The notes: generated from the sequence alone by a model not told the origin. A stretch of 5,465 nucleotides of DNA from Bacteroidota bacterium (GCA_018267435.1 JAFDYM010000426.1:1-5465); one strand, 5' to 3'. Shown: positions 1 to 5,237, counted from the first letter of the stretch. Translations and numbers: made by a program.

Positions 1-1172
1 AAAAAGCTATCGAAGTATAGCTTGGTGTACATGCCAGAGAATATGGCGCACTTGTAATGTCCATACTTTTTACCGCCACGGCGCAGGGTTACATGCTCGG
101 CACCCAGTTTCTTCATTTCATCACGGGCTACAAAAGCATTCTTATACGTTACTTGTTCATCTTTATCGCAGAAACATAGTTGCACCGGGTTCTCTGGCTT
201 CCAATAGCAAAGCGAGTTTTCGCGCAGCACACTGTGTAGCGGAAACGTGGTATCCTTTACATACACATTTATTATGCTATCTATTATCATATCCTTCGGT
301 ATTTTAGGCAAGGCTTCGTTTATAGCGTGCAGGCTATGCTTGCCATCGAACATTTTAGGTATAATAGTATCGTATGGTGCTTTGTATATGTTATTTATAT
401 CGTAAGGCACTATTTTGTACACCTCATTTACTGCACGCAAAAGGTAAGGCAAATAGTGTGGGTGGTCGTAAGGCTTAAACATAACCGTGCTTTGTACACC
501 GCCCATATCGTATGCACCGCTCATACCGCTGGCTGCCGTTACCTTAAAATCTTTGCTGTACTGCTCCTGTATCAATTTGTTAGTGGCCAAGGTAGCATAG
601 CCACCCTCGCTATAACCTGTAAGGAATAGCTTATCGCTTACCTTAACACCCAATGTATCGTTCAGTTCCCTTATGGCATATAGCATATCTACACTGGTTT
701 GGCCCAGTGGCTTCGCTAACTGGTACAAGTGGAACTTATCGCCGTGGCCAAGTCCAACATAATCGGGCTGCAATACCGTATAACCTTCTACAGCTAAGCC
801 AAGGCATAGATAATCTTCGCCGCCTAGGTCCTTATCGCGGCCAGCATGCACGCGGGTGCCATGGTGGTAAACTGTGGTAGGCATGGGCTTATCTACCCCA
901 CGCGGTACAAAGTAAAGGCCGCTTGCTTTTATACAAGTACCATCGTGCCAGCATGTTTTGTACACCACATCATATATATCTACGGTCTACTTTACGTTTA
1001 CTAGCGCCTTGGGCACTTTGTTCTTCTTCATTTCGGCTTTCAGTTCCTCGCTGGGTACTGTTTTCCATAATGTGTACGAAATAATCTTAGGACCATCAAA
1101 TGATAGGTTTTGGGCATTAGCAAACAATGCCAAAAGCATTAGCAGGGGAAGAAACAATAGGGACTTTTTCAT
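1..1172 (-). pseudogene. Secreted alpha/beta-hydrolase (lipase-like), interrupted by an in-frame TAG; 3' end beyond window
   Basis: The ATG at 1172 opens a protein with a signal peptide (residues 1-20, MKKS then a Leu-rich core, cleavage after ANA). Codon 62 (987-989) is TAG, after which the same frame stays open for 328 codons to the left edge. Numbering the stop as codon 62, the frame carries an HHGT oxyanion-type motif (103-106), a DYVGLG motif (137-142) typical of secretory-lipase-like hydrolases, a GYSEGG nucleophile elbow (Ser188), a DEQV motif with likely acid Asp338, and GHYKC with likely base His372. The order and spacing fit a Ser-Asp-His hydrolase of roughly 400 residues, so only the extreme C-terminus is missing. 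Such proteins are exported esterases or lipases; the substrate cannot be told. Codons on both sides of the TAG look alike and every catalytic motif is intact, so the lesion is a single substitution, plausibly of a Tyr codon, or a base error. TAG ends two other genes here, which argues against recoding. An internal start would lose the signal peptide. Confidence 0.8.
987..989 (-). other. In-frame amber (TAG) codon within the hydrolase gene
   Basis: The minus strand reads GTA AAC GTA AAG TAG ACC GTA GAT. The frame before it encodes the signal peptide and the first mature residues. The frame after it, without any shift, encodes the whole catalytic domain (VDIYDVVYKT onward). No indel is needed to join the halves, so one base change would restore the gene. 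Whether this is real or a base-call error cannot be decided from the sequence. Confidence 0.9.
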
Positions 1173-1175
1173 AGC

Positions 1176-1186
1176 CCGCTAAAGTA
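1176..1186 (-). promoter_or_regulatory. Possible -7 promoter element of the hydrolase gene
   Basis: Reading toward the start codon at 1172, the minus strand has TACTTTAGC, then GGGCT, then ATG. TACTTTAG matches the Bacteroidota -7 consensus TAnnTTTG at all but one position. The identical 9-mer also stands just before the ATG of the plus-strand gene at 3289. No convincing -33 TTTG was found, and transcription would begin almost at the start codon, so the call is tentative. Confidence 0.3.
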
Positions 1187-1237
1187 GTTTAAAACCCAAT
1201 GTAGACGGGGCTTTTAGAGGATTTTTATAAATATATT

Positions 1238-1258
1238 TTCGGCGAAAAATTCACCGAA
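1238..1258 (-). repeat. Small hairpin upstream of the hydrolase gene
   Basis: TTCGGCGAA, AAA, TTCACCGAA form a 9-bp inverted repeat with a 3-nt spacer and one mismatch. In minus-strand RNA the odd pair becomes a G-U wobble, so the stem would form there; in plus-strand RNA it is a C-A mismatch. It lies 66 bp before the hydrolase start codon and just after the terminator of the preceding gene in the direction of transcription. An A/T-rich run, not a clean T-tract, follows. It may be a second weak terminator, a leader hairpin or an operator. Confidence 0.35.
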
Positions 1259-1282
1259 CAGGGGTAGGTAAAAAAGGGAAAG

Positions 1283-1310
1283 AAAACGCCCTGCCACGAT
1301 GGACAGGGCG
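1283..1310 (-). terminator. Intrinsic terminator of the DUF1328 gene
   Basis: A perfect 7-bp GC-rich stem, CGCCCTG (1287-1293) and CAGGGCG (1304-1310), is followed on the minus strand by TTTTCTTTCCC. It begins 12 nt after the stop codon of the small membrane protein gene, which is where a rho-independent terminator is expected. The plus strand also has a T-run after the stem (1315-1321), so it could work in both directions, though no plus-strand gene arrives from the left. Confidence 0.8.
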
Positions 1311-1322
1311 CTGTATTTTTTG

Positions 1323-1493
1323 TTAGCTCTTTTTGAAAATGGTAACGCCTAAGATAATCATAAGCAACCATACTACTAAAAAGATAAAGAATAGGACTTT
1401 TGCTATGGCTGCCGCACCGCTTGCGATGTCGGTAAAGCCGAAGATAGCCGCTACTATAGCTACTATCAAGAATATAAATGACCAGCGTAACAT
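1323..1493 (-). CDS. DUF1328 / YtjA-like small membrane protein (UPF0391 type)
   Basis: This 56-residue protein begins MLRWSFIFLIVAIVAAIFGF and ends FKKS. It has two hydrophobic stretches, about residues 5-22 and 33-53, joined by a small Gly/Ala-rich turn (TDIASGAAAIAK). The R-W near the start, the AxxAAxxGF segment, the A-rich AK turn and the basic tail match the DUF1328 family, of which E. coli YtjA is the best-known member at a similar length. The function of the family is unknown; it is predicted to sit in the cytoplasmic membrane. The gene lies 59 bp after the third lipocalin gene on the same strand and has its own terminator directly behind it. No AGGAGG-like ribosome site is visible. 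The start is chosen because ATG-Leu-Arg-Trp matches the family N-terminus and nothing upstream extends the similarity. Confidence 0.88.
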   Translation of the reverse strand: MLRWSFIFLIVAIVAAIFGFTDIASGAAAIAKVLFFIFLVVWLLMIILGVTIFKKS

Positions 1494-1503
1494 ATCGGTA
1501 TAA

Positions 1504-1536
1504 TTTAGGTTAGTTAATGTTTAACACTTACCTAAA
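1504..1536. repeat. Nested inverted repeat before the DUF1328 gene
   Basis: Outer arms TTTAGGT (1504-1510) and ACCTAAA (1530-1536) enclose inner arms GTTAA (1513-1517) and TTAAC (1521-1525), all perfect. The 33-bp structure occupies most of the 59-bp gap between the stop of the 1553-2059 gene and the start of the small membrane gene. It has no T-tract and a low GC content, so it looks more like an operator or mRNA leader structure than a terminator. This is an inference from symmetry only. Confidence 0.4.
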
Positions 1537-1552
1537 AAAGCCGTGCCACGCG

Positions 1553-2059
1553 CTATTTACCGTTCGAAAACTGTAGCTCTATACGTTCAGCATCCTTTTT
1601 ATCTGGGTCGGCTATTGGTATTATAGATAGTCTATCGCTAGTTAGCTTTACTACCAATAGGTAGCCGCTTTCTCCATCTATTTGCACCTTATCGCTATCT
1701 ATCCACTTCCATGTGCCTTTAATGGTTTTACCATTCTTCTCGCCAAATTCAAGCAGGGCCTTTACTTTGCCGTTTTTATCGAACTGGATATAGCACTTGT
1801 TCAAACCGCCAATTACTTCAGCTAGGCCTATCAAAAACTGTGCACTGTCTGCTGCCGTTATCACCTTCGAAGAATCTTTCTCTAATGCAGCATTAATAAA
1901 CGTTTGCAGCGAACCCTCTATATCATCCTGACTTAGCACAAGGGTCTCTGTTTTAATACCTATACCCGTCCACTTGCCTAGTATGTCTTCCCTGTTGAAT
2001 TGTGCTTGCGCCGAGGTAACAAATGCACACAACAGTGCTATCAAAATTGTTTTGTTCAT
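1553..2059 (-). CDS. Exported lipocalin-like protein, third of a tandem triplet
   Basis: The protein has 168 residues and a clear signal peptide (1-19, MNKTILIALLCAF through AQA). The mature part opens with a GKW motif (28-30), the usual mark of the first strand of lipocalin-like barrels. Further on are a DDIEGS segment, an LNKC segment before beta-rich FDKNGKVKALLEF, a GTWKW motif, and a C-terminal hydrophobic strand ending ELQFSNGK. It is clearly paralogous to the product of 2138-2644: both share GKW, DD(I/M)xGS, an ADSA segment, the Cys in (N/G)KC, F(D/E)KNG, a G(T/K)(W/Y)KW turn and similar total length. Proteins of this type in Bacteroidota are periplasmic or outer-membrane-associated with unknown ligands. 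The stop is TAG. The upstream terminator (2087-2113) ends only 27 bp before its ATG, so it may need its own promoter or depend on readthrough. Confidence 0.82.
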   Translation of the reverse strand: MNKTILIALLCAFVTSAQAQFNREDILGKWTGIGIKTETLVLSQDDIEGSLQTFINAALEKDSSKVITAADSAQFLIGLAEVIGGLNKCYIQFDKNGKVKALLEFGEKNGKTIKGTWKWIDSDKVQIDGESGYLLVVKLTSDRLSIIPIADPDKKDAERIELQFSNGK

Positions 2060-2086
2060 GTAATTTTTGGCTTGGTTTTAATGATT

Positions 2087-2113
2087 AAAAAAAGCGCAAC
2101 CATAGCTGCGCTT
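2087..2113 (-). terminator. Intrinsic terminator after the second lipocalin gene
   Basis: A perfect 7-bp stem, AAGCGCA (2092-2098) and TGCGCTT (2107-2113), has an 8-nt loop. On the minus strand it is followed by an unbroken T-run of seven (2093 down to 2087, partly inside the stem). It lies about 25 nt after the stop codon at 2138-2140. The shape is that of a rho-independent terminator, which would separate the upper two lipocalin genes from the third. Confidence 0.78.
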
Positions 2114-2137
2114 CGTTATTACAAAATCTTAGGCTAT

Positions 2138-2644
2138 TTAATTCCTTTCAAATATCATTTCTATCTTACCCTGCTCCTCATCAAGTGCAAAGGCAAAACG
2201 CGTTTTACTTAGCTGTGTTACAACAGCGGTATCATCATCGTTTTTGCTGCTGGTATCATCCAAAAACAGTTTATCATCACCTACCCACTTGTATTTGCCA
2301 TCCATGTTCTGCTGCTCGCCGTTCATGTTTATCCTTATTTTCACATCACCATTCTTTTCGAAAATAATAGTACACTTGCCCAGCTCCTCGAACATGGTGT
2401 TTAGTGCAGTTTGTATAATAGCCGAATCGGCATCTTGATACGTATAGCCAGGCGTTTGAGCCTCTACCATTTTTATCAGCGTTTGTTTCGATCCTGCCAT
2501 ATCATCCTTACTTACAAATATATCGCCAAGACTTATACCCACGGCACTCCATTTGCCCGGTAGTAGGGCCCTATCCAATTTTTGTGCCGTAGCTATGCCT
2601 ACAAACAGCAGCATGGCGGCCAGTATTAATGTGTGTTTTTTCAT
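2138..2644 (-). CDS. Exported lipocalin-like protein, second of the triplet
   Basis: Starting at the ATG at 2644, the protein has 168 residues with signal peptide MKKHTLILAAMLLFVGIATA and a predicted cleavage before QKLD. A GTG eight codons upstream would bury the signal peptide behind MPLLNFTR and is rejected. The mature protein has GKW at 30-32, a DDMAGS segment, ADSA, GKC with a single Cys in the mature part, FEKNGDVKIRI, a GKYKW turn, an acidic loop rich in Asp (DDTSSKNDDD) and a terminal IEMIFERN strand. It is the closest paralogue of the product of 1553-2059 and has the same length, which points to tandem duplication. The role is unknown; the fold suggests a small barrel that binds a hydrophobic ligand or acts structurally outside the cytoplasmic membrane. 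It follows the first lipocalin gene by 44 bp with no terminator between them, so those two are likely co-transcribed. Confidence 0.82.
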   Translation of the reverse strand: MKKHTLILAAMLLFVGIATAQKLDRALLPGKWSAVGISLGDIFVSKDDMAGSKQTLIKMVEAQTPGYTYQDADSAIIQTALNTMFEELGKCTIIFEKNGDVKIRINMNGEQQNMDGKYKWVGDDKLFLDDTSSKNDDDTAVVTQLSKTRFAFALDEEQGKIEMIFERN

Positions 2645-2688
2645 ACGCGTAAAATTAAGCAAGGGCACGAAATGCGCAGAAATATTTT

Positions 2689-3189
2689 TTATAGCTTCTT
2701 AAATGCCATTACCAAATTGCCCTTGTCATCGTTATATACCAGTTCGCCGTTGGTGTATAATAGGTTAGCGTTTAGTATAGCCCCCGATTTTTTAAGGTTC
2801 ACAGCCAGTTTATTACCAGTTACTTGATAGGTACCTGCAAAAGGCACTACACCATCCCAATCTTGCCCTTGTGTGCCTAGCACAGCCTTTACATTACCAT
2901 TGGTATCTGCATCCAAAAAACTAATACTCAGTCGCTGCTTTAAGCTAAAGTGGGTCATGCGCGCCGAGCTAGAGTCTTGCTTGGTAGGCACGTACTTGGC
3001 ATCTTGCTTTATCTTCTTTTCTATTACTATATACGGCCCCTTGGCTATCTCGTCGGGTGTAAACTCATAGGCGCCTTCTTTCAGCCTACTTACCTGCCAT
3101 TTGCCACTCAGTTTAGCGACATCTATATTTTGAGCATTGTTAAACATAAAGGTGCTCATAAGGCACAGCAACAGGGCATATTTTATCAT
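2689..3189 (-). CDS. Exported lipocalin-like protein, first of the triplet
   Basis: The protein has 166 residues from the ATG at 3189. The open frame continues upstream to 3408, but that part overlaps the opposite-strand gene starting at 3289 and lacks family similarity, whereas MIKYALLLCLMSTFMFNNAQ is a normal signal peptide. The mature part has GKW at 29-31, a charged PDEI segment, a DTNGNVKAVL strand, a GTYQV turn and a final LVMAFKKL strand. The general plan matches the next two genes (signal peptide, GKW, NG-V-K strand, G-x-(W/Y) turn, hydrophobic C-terminal strand), but the sequence is more diverged and lacks the shared mature Cys. It is either the oldest copy of the tandem set or a separate member of the same superfamily. 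It heads the minus-strand cluster, divergent from the YkgJ-like gene. Ligand and function are unknown. Confidence 0.78.
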   Translation of the reverse strand: MIKYALLLCLMSTFMFNNAQNIDVAKLSGKWQVSRLKEGAYEFTPDEIAKGPYIVIEKKIKQDAKYVPTKQDSSSARMTHFSLKQRLSISFLDADTNGNVKAVLGTQGQDWDGVVPFAGTYQVTGNKLAVNLKKSGAILNANLLYTNGELVYNDDKGNLVMAFKKL

Positions 3190-3276
3190 ATATGGAAGAT
3201 AATGGAAAATTTGAAACGGCAATAAACCCTTGCCTTTCATACTTATAATACCATACTTAGCCTGCCCTAAAAACGC

Positions 3277-3285
3277 TACTTTAGC
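3277..3285 (+). promoter_or_regulatory. Possible -7 promoter element of the YkgJ-like gene
   Basis: TACTTTAGC stands three bases before the ATG at 3289. TACTTTAG differs from the Bacteroidota -7 consensus TAnnTTTG at one position, and the same 9-mer precedes the hydrolase start on the other strand. If it is a promoter, the transcript would be leaderless or nearly so. No good -33 TTTG stands at the usual distance, so confidence is low. Confidence 0.3.
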
Positions 3286-3288
3286 CCC

Positions 3289-3771
3289 ATGAAATTTAAC
3301 CTCGATACTTGGCAAAGCGAAGCTGAAAAGAAGAAGAAAGAGAACAAACAGTTCTTGGAGAAGGCCAAGCGCAAAAAGGGCATCGTTCGCGAGCTGCCCG
3401 ACCTGCACGATGAGGCTTTTAGTAAAATAGACTGCTTGAACTGCGCCAACTGCTGCAAAACCATATCGCCGAGGTTTAAAACACCCGACCTAGTGCGCAT
3501 AGCCAAGCACCTAGGCATGAAGCAGGGCGAATTGATTGACACCTATTTACGCCTTGATGAAGACGGCGACTATGTGGTGAAGAAAAGCCCTTGTCCGTTT
3601 TTAGGTAGCGATAATTATTGCAGCATATACGAGGCTCGCCCCGGCGACTGCCGCAAATACCCTTACACCGATAGCGGCGAGTTTTTCGAATACACCAACA
3701 CTACTTTTCAAAACACCACTACCTGCCCTGCGGTATATTATGTGGTAGAAAGGCTGAAGGAGATAGTGTAG
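3289..3771 (+). CDS. YkgJ family cysteine-cluster protein (CxxCxxCC)
   Basis: This 160-residue cytosolic protein has no signal peptide. A Lys/Glu-rich helical N-terminus (about residues 8-32) is followed by the family signature C49-x2-C52-x2-C55-C56 (CLNCANCC). Four more cysteines follow: C102 in SPCPFL, C111 in YCSIYEARPGDC, C121 in the same segment before RKYP, and C146 in TTCPAVYYV. The CPFL, C-x-IY-x-x-RP-x-x-CRKYP and late Cys-Pro features are those of the PF03692 family, thought to bind zinc or an iron-sulfur cluster through these eight cysteines. The biochemical role is not established. The gene is transcribed away from the lipocalin cluster across a 99-bp gap and ends in TAG next to a palindromic repeat. 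It is probably monocistronic, since 280 bp separate it from carA. All eight family cysteines are present, so it looks functional. Confidence 0.9.
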   Translation: MKFNLDTWQSEAEKKKKENKQFLEKAKRKKGIVRELPDLHDEAFSKIDCLNCANCCKTISPRFKTPDLVRIAKHLGMKQGELIDTYLRLDEDGDYVVKKSPCPFLGSDNYCSIYEARPGDCRKYPYTDSGEFFEYTNTTFQNTTTCPAVYYVVERLKEIV

Positions 3772-3772
3772 G

Positions 3773-3885
3773 TTTACCTTACCCTCCCGATACATATCGG
3801 GACTACGCTTGCAGCTGCCCCTCTCCACTGTGGAGAGGGGCGACGAACGCCCTTGCGCAGCATGGAAGTGAGGGGGGGAGGTAAA
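3773..3885. repeat. Composite palindromic intergenic repeat
   Basis: Three nested or adjacent inverted repeats lie directly behind the YkgJ-like stop codon. (1) TCCCGATA (3785-3792) and TATCGGGA (3795-3802) are perfect arms 2 bp apart. (2) GCCCCTCTCCA (3817-3827) and TGGAGAGGGGC (3831-3841) form an 11-bp perfect stem with loop CTG. (3) Outer arms TTTACC (3773-3778) and GGTAAA (3880-3885), with CCCTCCC (3782-3788) facing seven Gs (3872-3878), could close the whole element. No T-tract follows any stem, so it is not a standard terminator. Short pyrimidine/purine stems of this kind resemble the mobile palindromic repeats scattered between genes in Bacteroidota; I infer this class from the architecture and did not match it to a named family. 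Confidence 0.65.
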
Positions 3886-4020
3886 AGTAAAAAGCCCAGC
3901 TTACGAACGCCCGCGGGACGCATCCTGATGAGGAATAGGCAGCAGCACCGCGCCAAATCGGTATTTATCAACACTTTGTCCCATTCGAACATTTTAGCAA
4001 TGTAAACCGCCTTTTCCTGC
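3886..4020. other. Gene-free spacer between the palindromic repeat and carA
   Basis: No coding frame here has features of a real protein. The stretch holds a second copy of the 10-mer ACGAACGCCC (3903-3912; first copy 3843-3852, exactly 60 bp earlier), the palindrome CCCGCGGG (3910-3917), and the small symmetric TCCTGATGAGGA. These suggest that the repeat element extends to roughly 3950. From about 3960 the sequence turns A/T-rich, as expected for an upstream promoter region. Confidence 0.5.
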
Positions 4021-4030
4021 TATATTCGCA
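4021..4030 (+). promoter_or_regulatory. Possible -7 promoter element of carA
   Basis: TATATTCG (4021-4028), followed by CA, matches the Bacteroidota -7 consensus TAnnTTTG at all but one position. It lies 21 bp before the carA ATG, leaving room for a short leader. The expected -33 TTTG is not clear: a TTTTAG stands at 3992-3997 at somewhat long spacing, and a TTTG at 3975-3978 is too far away. The call rests on the -7 element and its position. Confidence 0.4.
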
Positions 4031-4051
4031 CCTCGAATTTAACACGATTCG

Positions 4052-5167
4052 ATGCAGAAATCCTTCACACCAGTTCCCGCGGTATTAGTATTACAAGATG
4101 GAACCGTTTTTCATGGTAAATCTCTTGGCAAAATAGGTACTACTACCGGCGAAATATGTTTCAATACCGGTATGACCGGCTATCAGGAAATATTTACCGA
4201 CCCTAGTTACTATGGTCAGATAATAATAATGACCAACGACCACATAGGTAACTATGGCGTAAAGGACGATGAGGTGGAAAGCGATAGCGTAAAAATAGCT
4301 GGCTTAATATGCAAACGCTATACGGCTACGGGCTATTCGCGCATTAACGGTAACGATTCGCTACAGGCTTATTTCGAAAAGAACGGCCTAGTGGGTATAT
4401 CTGATGTAGACACCCGCGCGCTAACCATACACGTACGCGAGAGCGGTGCCATGAACTGCATTATAAGCTCGGAAACAGCGGATGTAGAATTGCTAAAGAA
4501 GCAACTAGCCGAAGCACCTAACATGGATGGCCTTGACCTAGCTATAAAGGTAACTACCGAAAAAACTTATAACTACGGCAACCCCGAGGCACAGTACAAA
4601 GTAGCAGTGCTTGACTGCGGCGTGAAGGAAAACATACTAAAGTGCATGACCGAGCGCGGTATCTACGCGCAGGTGTTCAATGCCAAAACCAGCTTTGCCG
4701 AAATGCAGGCATTTAACCCAGACGGTTACTTTATAAGCAACGGCCCTGGCGACCCTGGCGTAATGGACTATGCCATAAACACCGTAAAGGAAATATGCGA
4801 GGCCGATAAGCCTGTATTTGGTATATGCCTTGGCCACCAGCTATTGGCATTGGCTAATGGCATACCTACCTATAAAATGCACCACGGCCACAGGGGTATC
4901 AACCACCCGGTTAAGAACTTGGTAACGGGCAAAAGCGAAATAACATCGCAGAATCACGGCTTTGAGGTATCGCGCGAGGCTATAGAGAAGAGCAGCCACG
5001 TAGAAATAACCCACGTAAACCTGAACGACAATACCATAGAAGGTATACATATAAAAGGCAAGAAGGCTTTCAGCGTGCAGTACCACCCTGAAAGCTCGCC
5101 AGGCCCATTGGATTCGCGCTACCTGTTCGACCAGTTTATAAACTACATGAACGAAGCCAAGAAGTAA
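4052..5167 (+). CDS. carA: Carbamoyl-phosphate synthetase small (glutaminase) subunit
   Basis: The 371-residue product hydrolyses glutamine and passes ammonia to the large subunit CarB, which makes carbamoyl phosphate for pyrimidine and arginine synthesis in the cytosol. The N-terminal small-chain domain (about 8-150) has the expected LQDGTVFHGKSLG, GEICFNTGMTGYQEIFTDPSY and NYGVKDDEVES blocks and the DVDTRALTIHVRESGAMN segment (118-135). The class I amidotransferase domain (about 183-365) has LDCGVKENILK (188-198), SNGPGDP (229-235), the nucleophile elbow GICLGHQ with Cys259, HRGINHPV (280-287), QNHGF (300-304) and the YHPE motif with His345 and Glu347 completing the triad. Length and order match complete CarA proteins. 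The start is the ATG at 4052; no strong Shine-Dalgarno precedes it, which is normal for the group. carB is not in the window. Isoleucine is coded almost only by ATA (26 of 30). The stop TAA overlaps a downstream in-frame ATG by one base. Confidence 0.98.
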   Translation: MQKSFTPVPAVLVLQDGTVFHGKSLGKIGTTTGEICFNTGMTGYQEIFTDPSYYGQIIIMTNDHIGNYGVKDDEVESDSVKIAGLICKRYTATGYSRINGNDSLQAYFEKNGLVGISDVDTRALTIHVRESGAMNCIISSETADVELLKKQLAEAPNMDGLDLAIKVTTEKTYNYGNPEAQYKVAVLDCGVKENILKCMTERGIYAQVFNAKTSFAEMQAFNPDGYFISNGPGDPGVMDYAINTVKEICEADKPVFGICLGHQLLALANGIPTYKMHHGHRGINHPVKNLVTGKSEITSQNHGFEVSREAIEKSSHVEITHVNLNDNTIEGIHIKGKKAFSVQYHPESSPGPLDSRYLFDQFINYMNEAKK

Positions 5168-5187
5168 TGAAAGAGAGCAATACGTTT

Positions 5188-5237
5188 TTGCTGCGCATTG
5201 GTTCTCCCTTTAGGGAGTTAGAGGGTATGCGCAGCAA
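5188..5237 (+). repeat. Two-tier inverted repeat spanning the lipoprotein start codon
   Basis: Outer arms TTGCTGCGCA (5188-5197) and TGCGCAGCAA (5228-5237) form a perfect 10-bp stem. Inside it CTCCCT (5204-5209) and AGGGAG (5212-5217), 2 bp apart, form a second perfect palindrome. The right outer arm contains the last two bases of the likely lipoprotein ATG (5227-5229) and the next codons. TTTTGCTTTC follows, so the structure also resembles a terminator or attenuator. The right arm shares the 9-mer TGCGCAGCA with the repeat at 3773-3885 (3854-3862), which hints at a related repeat family. Confidence 0.6.

Noticed and set aside
327..880. Plus-strand open frames opposite the hydrolase (327-629 and 653-880)
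   Set aside because: They lie antisense to a frame with clear lipase motifs and show no protein family features of their own.
987..989. Genome-wide reassignment of TAG to a sense codon
   Set aside because: TAG ends the YkgJ-like and one lipocalin gene at family-typical positions, and the sequence beyond those stops shows no continuing protein.
958..1182. Plus-strand open frame opposite the hydrolase N-terminus
   Set aside because: Its Ser/Phe-rich composition is the mirror of the Lys/Leu-rich signal peptide region on the minus strand; it is a shadow frame.
1537..1556. GC-rich stretch followed by six Ts after the stop of the 1553-2059 gene
   Set aside because: The only self-complementary part, CGTGGCACG, leaves a one-base loop and cannot form a stable stem.
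3190..3408. N-terminal extension of the first lipocalin gene (start at 3408)
   Set aside because: It overlaps the well-supported YkgJ-like gene on the other strand, and the signal peptide begins at the ATG at 3189.
3817..3841. 11-bp hairpin as the terminator of the YkgJ-like gene
   Set aside because: It is followed by CGACGAACGC on the plus strand and has no T-run on either side, so it is listed as part of a repeat instead.
3774..3992. Minus-strand 72-codon open frame over the palindromic repeat
   Set aside because: It is made of the GC-rich inverted repeats themselves, has a Pro/Arg-rich sequence without domain features, and is typical of false genes called on such repeats.
4637..5086. Minus-strand frames inside carA
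   Set aside because: The plus strand encodes complete CarA with all catalytic motifs; the reverse frames are by-products.
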